Source: CALVNN01 sp964393975
GTDB lineage: Bacteria > Bacillota > Clostridia > Christensenellales > UBA1242
Reading direction: 5' to 3'
Length of the DNA stretch: 9,623 nt
Assembly: GCA_964393975.1 (NCBI GenBank)
Contig: CAYMVO010000026.1
Coordinates: forward strand, 1 to 9,623
This document shows, one piece after another, positions 5,932-9,623 of the stretch (position 1 is the first letter of the stretch; the number at the start of each line of letters is the position of its first letter). A program made the position numbers and the translations under genes. The notes below the pieces were generated by a model. That model saw nothing but the letters and a program-made list of their open reading frames with translations. It was not told the origin of the DNA and ran no database searches.

Positions 5932-7095
5932 TTGGAAATGGTTACTGAAAACCAAAAGAAGCCTAGAAATGTTGTCTTTTGGGTTAATTTTACTTATTTT
6001 ATAATGCTTTGCTTGCTTATTGGCGTGCAAATACTATCTAAGACTGTATTATCAAAACATTTAAGCGATTTAGAATTAGATTTTGTTTTTGCGCTTATTG
6101 TACAAATAGGTATAATGTTTATTATTCCATTGACCGCATTTAGTCTCATAAAAAGACAAAAGGTAGGTAGGACGCTTAAAGATTTTAAAGTAAACAAGAT
6201 TAGTTTTAAACACGTACTAATGAGTTTCGGTATAGGCGTTTGTGTGTTTTTTCTCAATTTGTGTGTAGCTAGTTTTTTTAATGCTATCATTTTAGCTTTA
6301 GGATACGAATCTCTTCCTAGTAGTGCAGGTAGTGGGATCAGTGCGACTTTTGGAAATTTTTTACTTGTAACTTTTTATAGTGCGATGCTTCCTGGGATTT
6401 GCGAAGAGATAACGCATAGAGGTATGCTGTTGAATGGATTGAAAAAACAGGGACTTGCAAAAGCATTGGTCTTGTCATCCTTGATGTTTGGTTTGATGCA
6501 TTTAAACATAAATCAATTTTTCTATGCGTTTATTGTAGGATTGGTAATAGGTTTTATTGCTATTTGCGCTAATAGTATCATTCCTGCTATGATTGTACAT
6601 TTCACAAATAATTTTATCAATAATTATCTTGATTTTGCGAGTGTGAATGGATGGTTTGGTGGTGATTTCTATAATCTTGTTAATAGCGCAAGGGAGAGTA
6701 CGGAGCCTTTGTCTGTTATGTTGATTAGTATTTTAGGTATTACTCTTGTAGTGACGCTATTTATATTTTTGATAAAAAAATTACTTCTAGAACGAAGAGG
6801 TGAGCAAATTGATGCTAAAACTCGTGAGATTGTGTTAAACGAGATGTTGAGTGAGAATGTAAAAAATGGTGATTTTAGCGAGATGAACCCTGTTGTAGTA
6901 GCGCAGAATATAAATGAAGTGAAAGAAAAAACGCTTGACTTAATGTTGAATAAAAATAAATATTTGTCTTTTGAAATGTTTAATGATGAAAAAGATATTC
7001 AAAAATCGACACTTGCTACAAACATATTTTTTTACGCTTCTATTGTGATGGCTTCTGTTATGACGGTGTTTACCTTTGTTTGGGGTGTTTTATGA
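5932..7095 (+). CDS. CPBP family intramembrane metalloprotease, copy 2
   Basis: This is a second CPBP-type membrane protease of 387 residues. The motifs are EEITHR (E158, E159, R163), FGLMH (H190) and VHFTNN (H223, N227), so it should be catalytically competent. Hydrophobic segments fall near 14-35, 51-72, 93-124, 139-156, 177-192, 195-215 and 261-282. A charged soluble tail of about 80 residues follows, then a terminal hydrophobic helix at about 364-385, the same unusual ending as in copy 1 but with a longer tail. The start is taken as TTG at 5932, seven bases after AAAGGAG; the ATG at 5938 is the alternative, with 13 bases of spacing. The last bases overlap the rlmH start as ATGA, indicating translational coupling. 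Substrate and role are unknown. Confidence 0.87.
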   Translation: MEMVTENQKKPRNVVFWVNFTYFIMLCLLIGVQILSKTVLSKHLSDLELDFVFALIVQIGIMFIIPLTAFSLIKRQKVGRTLKDFKVNKISFKHVLMSFGIGVCVFFLNLCVASFFNAIILALGYESLPSSAGSGISATFGNFLLVTFYSAMLPGICEEITHRGMLLNGLKKQGLAKALVLSSLMFGLMHLNINQFFYAFIVGLVIGFIAICANSIIPAMIVHFTNNFINNYLDFASVNGWFGGDFYNLVNSARESTEPLSVMLISILGITLVVTLFIFLIKKLLLERRGEQIDAKTREIVLNEMLSENVKNGDFSEMNPVVVAQNINEVKEKTLDLMLNKNKYLSFEMFNDEKDIQKSTLATNIFFYASIVMASVMTVFTFVWGVL

Positions 7096-7562
7096 TAAAA
7101 ATACGATTGGTTTGCGTGGGGAATGTAAAAGAAAAATATTTTATTGATGCAATAGAAGAATACGCAAAAAGAATTGGTAGGTATTTTAATTTGGAGATAA
7201 TAGAATTACCTGAATCAAAAAAGATAAAACAAAGTGATGCTGATATACCTATTATATTAAATGATGAAGCAAAAAACATTTTGCCGAAGTTAACTGGCAT
7301 TGTGTGTAGTCTATGTATTAATGGGCGAGAGTTTAGTAGTGAGGCGTTTGCTGATTTTATAGGTGAGAATAGTTTTAATAGTTCGGTGATTACATTTGTG
7401 ATAGGTGGGAGTTATGGCTTGGCTGACAGCGTTATAAATGCGAGTCAATATAAAATTAGTTATTCAAAAATGACTTTTCCACATAAACTGATGAGGGTGA
7501 TATTTTTGGAGTCGATTTATCGTGCTGGATCGATTTTAAATAATTCACCTTATCATAAATAA
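7092..7562 (+). CDS. rlmH: 23S rRNA (pseudouridine(1915)-N(3))-methyltransferase RlmH
   Basis: RlmH is a SPOUT-fold methyltransferase that uses S-adenosylmethionine to methylate N3 of pseudouridine 1915 in helix 69 of 23S rRNA, acting on assembled 70S ribosomes as a homodimer. The protein has the family's usual size (156 residues). It shows the N-terminal MIKIRLVCVGNVKEKYF, the LCINGREFSSEAFADFI segment, the methionine-binding knot with IGGSYGL (104-110), and the C-terminal KMTFPHKLMRVIFLESIYRA ending in SPYHK. The ATG at 7092 overlaps the TGA of the preceding protease gene by four bases, and GGGG lies six bases upstream; a TTG at 7080 would give four extra residues but lacks that fit. In many Bacillota rlmH is a stand-alone or chromosome-end gene; here it is buried in an operon. 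A 6-bp hairpin and 49 bases separate it from the next gene. Confidence 0.96.
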   Translation: MIKIRLVCVGNVKEKYFIDAIEEYAKRIGRYFNLEIIELPESKKIKQSDADIPIILNDEAKNILPKLTGIVCSLCINGREFSSEAFADFIGENSFNSSVITFVIGGSYGLADSVINASQYKISYSKMTFPHKLMRVIFLESIYRAGSILNNSPYHK

Positions 7563-7563
7563 T

Positions 7564-7580
7564 TGTGTCAATGAGACACA
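7564..7580 (+). other. Small intercistronic hairpin between rlmH and the M14 gene
   Basis: TGTGTC (7564-7569) pairs with GACACA (7575-7580) around a 5-base loop. No T run follows, so it is not a terminator. It may be an mRNA processing or stability element. Confidence 0.35.
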
Positions 7581-7611
7581 GTTTGTCATAAAGACTTATT
7601 AGGAGGATTTT

Positions 7612-8496
7612 ATGACAGTACAAGAAATAAATGAAAGGATACTAGCGTTGAGTGAACTACCAAATGTTGATGTCTTTAATATGGGATATAGTTTGCTTTC
7701 AAAACCCATAATTGGTGTGCATATAGGTAGCTATACTGGCAATCAAATATTATTGCAAGGCGCAATACATGCTCGTGAATATATAACCGCACTGCTTTTG
7801 ATAGAACAGGTTAAATATTTAGCAAATAAACAATTTGAGGGCGGGTTTTATTTTATACCGCTTATGAACCCTGATGGCGTAGATTTGGTGCTAGAGGGGA
7901 CTAAAAACATTCAGTGTGAAAAATTGCGGGATTTTTTGCTGTTGGTGAATGATGGCAACGAAGACTTTAGCGAGTGGAAAGCGAATGCAAATGCGGTAGA
8001 TATGAATACGAACTTTGATGCTGATTGGGGACAAGGCACGCAAAATGTTTTTTGTGTGGCACCTGCAAACTTTGTGGGATACTATCCAAATAGTGAGAGG
8101 GAAGTGCGTGAATTAGAAAATTTTGCATTAAAAAATCGTCCGCAAATGACTATTTCATATCATAGTCGTGGCGAAGTGATTTATTATGGGTTTACAGGTC
8201 AAACGGATGAGGAATTAGCAAGAGATCTTAAAATCGCTAGCGAAATAGCTGAGGTCACAGGATATCAAGTGCTTAGGTCGTTTGGTAGTGTGGCGGGATT
8301 TAAAGATTGGAGCACAAGAGTACTTAATGTGCCGGCGGTCACTATTGAGGTGGGAAACTTTAGTATGGGATCACCTATCACGGAGGAGTATTTATCTGAA
8401 ATCTTTGAGCAAAATAAATTAGTGCCTGAGACCGCTATGAATGCGCTTAGGTTTACACAAAATTTAGGAAAAGGACTATGGAAAAATACATTTTAG
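7612..8496 (+). CDS. M14 family zinc peptidase, endopeptidase I-like (possible gamma-D-Glu-diaminopimelate peptidase)
   Basis: The carboxypeptidase A fold is indicated by the zinc ligands H53 and E56 in GAIHARE, the third ligand H184 in SYHSRGE, and the catalytic glutamate E246 in TIEVGN. MNPDGVDLV and W-K-A-N-A-N-A-V-D-M-N-T-N-F are also family features. Where classical carboxypeptidases have Asn-Arg for binding the substrate carboxylate, this protein has N132-T133. That resembles the M14 endopeptidase I / gamma-D-glutamyl-diamino acid peptidase branch, and suggests a peptidoglycan-peptide substrate rather than ordinary C-terminal residues; this is inference. At 294 residues it lacks a signal peptide, LysM repeats or a propeptide, so it is probably cytoplasmic and could act in muropeptide recycling. 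AGGAGG lies five bases before the ATG. The 3' end overlaps tadA by 19 bases. The exact substrate is uncertain. Confidence 0.85.
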   Translation: MTVQEINERILALSELPNVDVFNMGYSLLSKPIIGVHIGSYTGNQILLQGAIHAREYITALLLIEQVKYLANKQFEGGFYFIPLMNPDGVDLVLEGTKNIQCEKLRDFLLLVNDGNEDFSEWKANANAVDMNTNFDADWGQGTQNVFCVAPANFVGYYPNSEREVRELENFALKNRPQMTISYHSRGEVIYYGFTGQTDEELARDLKIASEIAEVTGYQVLRSFGSVAGFKDWSTRVLNVPAVTIEVGNFSMGSPITEEYLSEIFEQNKLVPETAMNALRFTQNLGKGLWKNTF

Positions 8497-8918
8497 AAGC
8501 ATTAAAAGAGGCGAAAAAAGCGTTTAAAAAAGATGAGGTACCTGTCGGTGCGGTCATTGTAAAAGATGATAAAATTATTGCGAAAGCACACAATCTAAGA
8601 CATACAAAAAGAGATCCGATTGCGCATGCTGAGGTATTAGCCATACAAAAAGCGTGCAAAAAATTAAACGATTGGAGATTGGTTGGTTGCACTATGTATG
8701 TTACGCTAGAGCCGTGTGCTATGTGCAGTGGTGCTATAATAAATAGTAGAATTGACAAAGTGGTTTTTGGCGCATACGCGAAAAGTGGTGGATTTATGGG
8801 TAGCGTGTATGATATCTCTAATAAAAATATTGATAATCATAAGATTGAGGTCGTAGGAGGTGTCTTAGAGGAAGAATGTTCAAAAATAGTCACCGACTTT
8901 TTTAAAAATAAAAGATGA
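8478..8918 (+). CDS. tadA: tRNA-specific adenosine deaminase TadA
   Basis: TadA deaminates adenosine 34 of tRNA-Arg(ACG) to inosine, letting one tRNA read CGU, CGC and CGA; it is a cytoplasmic homodimeric zinc enzyme. The deaminase signature is complete: HAE (H50, E52) and PCAMC (C80, C83), giving one His and two Cys zinc ligands and the catalytic Glu. The downstream GAYAKSGGFMGS segment and the D-I-S-N-K-N-I-D-N-H-K-I-E-V-V-G-G-V block are typical of TadA rather than of guanine or cytidine deaminases. Its 146 residues match the usual length. The ATG lies inside the end of the M14 gene, with AGGA eight bases upstream in AGGAAAAGG, so translation is probably coupled. In many bacteria tadA precedes the signal recognition particle RNA or dnaX; neither is seen in the 56 bases that follow. 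Confidence 0.95.
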   Translation: MEKYILEALKEAKKAFKKDEVPVGAVIVKDDKIIAKAHNLRHTKRDPIAHAEVLAIQKACKKLNDWRLVGCTMYVTLEPCAMCSGAIINSRIDKVVFGAYAKSGGFMGSVYDISNKNIDNHKIEVVGGVLEEECSKIVTDFFKNKR

Positions 8919-8974
8919 ATAATAAACTTTTCTTTTGCATATACTACAGATAATTAAGACAAAAGGAGAGTTTT

Positions 8975-9196
8975 ATGAGAATTGTCAATCTAATCACATT
9001 TATTTTGACCATAATCGGTGGTATAAATTGGCTTTGTATAGGTATATTCCAGTTTGACTTTGTTGCAGGACTTTTCGGCACTCAATCAGCTATAGGTAGT
9101 AGAATTATCTATATCTTAGTCGGTATCTCGGCTTTATACCTAATCTACGCATCGCTAGTAGGTCGTGGAAAGGTAAATATTTGCGAAGAAAACTAA
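8975..9196 (+). CDS. DUF378 family small membrane protein
   Basis: This 73-residue protein matches the DUF378 pattern: an N-terminal helix with LTIIGGINWLCIGIFQFDFVAGLFG, a short S-A-I-G-S-R-I-I-Y turn, and a second helix with LVGISALYLIYASL. Two membrane spans are expected (about 5-24 and 43-63), followed by a short polar C-terminus ending CEEN. The family occurs widely in Bacillota and has no known function. A strong ribosome binding site, AAGGAGAG, precedes the ATG by four bases. It lies 56 bases after tadA; it is either the last gene of the operon or has its own weak promoter in that gap. I see no clean promoter there. A strong terminator begins seven bases after its stop. Confidence 0.85.
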   Translation: MRIVNLITFILTIIGGINWLCIGIFQFDFVAGLFGTQSAIGSRIIYILVGISALYLIYASLVGRGKVNICEEN

Positions 9197-9202
9197 TAAA
9201 AT

Positions 9203-9235
9203 ACCCCACTTTACTAGAGTAAGGTCGGGTTTTTT
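9203..9235 (+). terminator. Strong rho-independent terminator ending the operon
   Basis: Bases 9203-9214 (ACCCCACTTTAC) pair with 9219-9230 over 12 positions with one C-C mismatch and one G-T wobble, around the 4-base loop TAGA. A T run follows at 9230-9235. It starts seven bases after the DUF378 stop codon. Confidence 0.88.
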
Positions 9236-9404
9236 ATTTATGGTGGGAACTTCTCACTTTATAGAAACTATATTGTAAACGGTAGTATGTCATATTGAGC
9301 CATAAAAAATTTTATGAGTCGACACCCGCGTAAAGATACCTGCAAAAGCGTTTCGGTTGCGGACGTACGGCTTGATGTGCTTATCTAATAAAATGTATCC
9401 TTTT

Positions 9405-9440
9405 ATATGCCGTTATGTATACTATTACATAGCGGTGTAT
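9405..9440 (+). other. Central 15-bp hairpin of the foldback element
   Basis: ATATGCCGTTATGTA pairs with the 15 bases at 9426-9440 around the loop TACTAT. Three of the pairs are G-U wobbles that work only if the + strand is transcribed. ATTTTGTT after the stem gives it a terminator-like look, but the T run is interrupted. Confidence 0.55.
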
Positions 9441-9517
9441 TTTGTTATGCTTTCTAAGAGGATGTGTTTTTATAAAAGAGATATATACTCGCGTATCACT
9501 CTGCGCTGGTCTCGACA

Positions 9518-9545
9518 CATAAAAATTTGTTGCCAAATTTTTATG
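9518..9545 (-). repeat. Perfect 12-bp hairpin in the right arm of the foldback element
   Basis: CATAAAAATTTG (9518-9529) and CAAATTTTTATG (9534-9545) are exact reverse complements separated by TTGC. On the - strand the loop reads GCAA, a GNRA-type tetraloop. The left arm of the element holds a shortened version lacking about ten bases of loop and stem. Confidence 0.6.
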
Positions 9546-9623
9546 GCTCAGGATAATATACTTAGGTGGATAATAAACGTAATATAAGGTAGTGATTTTA
9601 CATAGAGTGGTGGAAGATATGTC

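Larger units (their letters stand above)
9296..9550. repeat. Large imperfect inverted repeat (foldback element or structured RNA candidate)
   Basis: TGAGCCATAAAAA at 9296-9308 is matched in reverse complement by TTTTTATGGCTCA at 9538-9550. Just inside, ATGAGTCGACACC (9314-9326) resembles the reverse complement of 9508-9520, agreeing at 11 of 13 positions. Further in, 9390-9404 pairs with 9456-9470 over 15 positions, and 9405-9419 with 9426-9440 over 15 positions, allowing G-U wobble. The centre of the outermost arms (9423) coincides with the loop of the innermost hairpin, so the whole segment folds on itself as one long interrupted rod with unpaired insertions of about 15 and 30 bases. No coding sequence is convincing here. 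It may be a MITE-like foldback element or a noncoding RNA. No clear target-site duplication is visible. This fills most of the gene-free stretch 9197-9623. Confidence 0.6.

Noticed and set aside
7080..7091. TTG start adding four residues to RlmH
   Set aside because: The ATG at 7092 has GGGG six bases upstream, the ATGA overlap, and gives the standard family N-terminus.
8453..8758. 101-residue open frame on the - strand opposite tadA
   Set aside because: It is a shadow of tadA and the M14 gene end, with no promoter or ribosome binding site.
8919..8974. Promoter or small RNA (such as 4.5S RNA) between tadA and the DUF378 gene
   Set aside because: The 56 bases are too short for the RNA, and the only -35/-10-like pair (TTTTCT with TAATTA) is too weak to call.
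9357..9587. 76-residue open frame on the + strand
   Set aside because: It has no ribosome binding site, resembles no family I know, has odd Cys/Tyr/Arg-rich composition, and runs through the inverted repeat at 9296-9550.
9614..9623. Possible start of a new gene at the right edge (GGAAG then ATG at 9619)
   Set aside because: Only two bases follow the ATG and the spacing of two bases from GGAAG is too short to support a start.
1..9623. CRISPR array, tRNA, rRNA, transposase or phage genes
   Set aside because: No regularly spaced repeats, cloverleaf sequences, rRNA cores or recombinase/capsid motifs were seen on either strand.

Overview
The window reads as chromosomal DNA of a low-GC, Gram-positive-type bacterium, most likely an uncultured member of the Bacillota (Clostridia or relatives). 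The grounds are the AT-rich intergenic DNA, AGGAGG-type ribosome binding sites, sigma-A-like promoters, and families typical of that phylum (DUF6273, DUF378, paired CPBP proteases). TGA ends several genes, so the standard bacterial code is used and not the Mycoplasma code. I cannot name the species.

Layout. (1) Bases 1-920 hold the 3' part of a + strand DUF6273 protein gene whose beginning lies outside the window. It is visibly less AT-rich than its neighbours. (2) Bases 921-1210 are a convergent intergenic stretch with several hairpins, including terminators for both flanking genes. (3) tilS (tRNA-Ile lysidine synthetase) and glmS (glucosamine-6-phosphate synthase) follow on the - strand, each apparently its own transcription unit with its own terminator. 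(4) At 4651-4837 back-to-back promoters fire glmS leftward and a five- or six-gene operon rightward. (5) The operon is: CPBP membrane protease 1, CPBP membrane protease 2, rlmH (23S rRNA pseudouridine methyltransferase), an M14 zinc peptidase, tadA (tRNA adenosine deaminase) and a small DUF378 membrane protein. It ends in a strong terminator at 9203-9235. (6) Bases 9241-9623 contain no convincing gene. They are dominated by a roughly 255-bp imperfect inverted repeat (9296-9550), a foldback element or structured RNA candidate.

How the genes fit together. Three proteins act on translation RNAs (TilS on tRNA-Ile anticodon position 34, TadA on tRNA-Arg anticodon position 34, RlmH on helix 69 of 23S rRNA). 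GlmS makes the first amino sugar for peptidoglycan, and the M14 enzyme resembles cytoplasmic peptidases acting on gamma-D-Glu-diaminopimelate peptides. The operon is tightly packed: a 4-bp ATGA overlap joins CPBP2 to rlmH and a 19-bp overlap joins the M14 gene to tadA. This suggests coupled translation rather than one shared pathway.

Most of the window is ordinary housekeeping DNA. The parts most worth a second look are the large palindrome at 9296-9550, the tandem-repeat character of the DUF6273 gene at the left edge, and the two CPBP paralogues sharing an unusual soluble tail plus a terminal membrane helix. I saw no phage genes, transposase, CRISPR array or complete unknown defence system.
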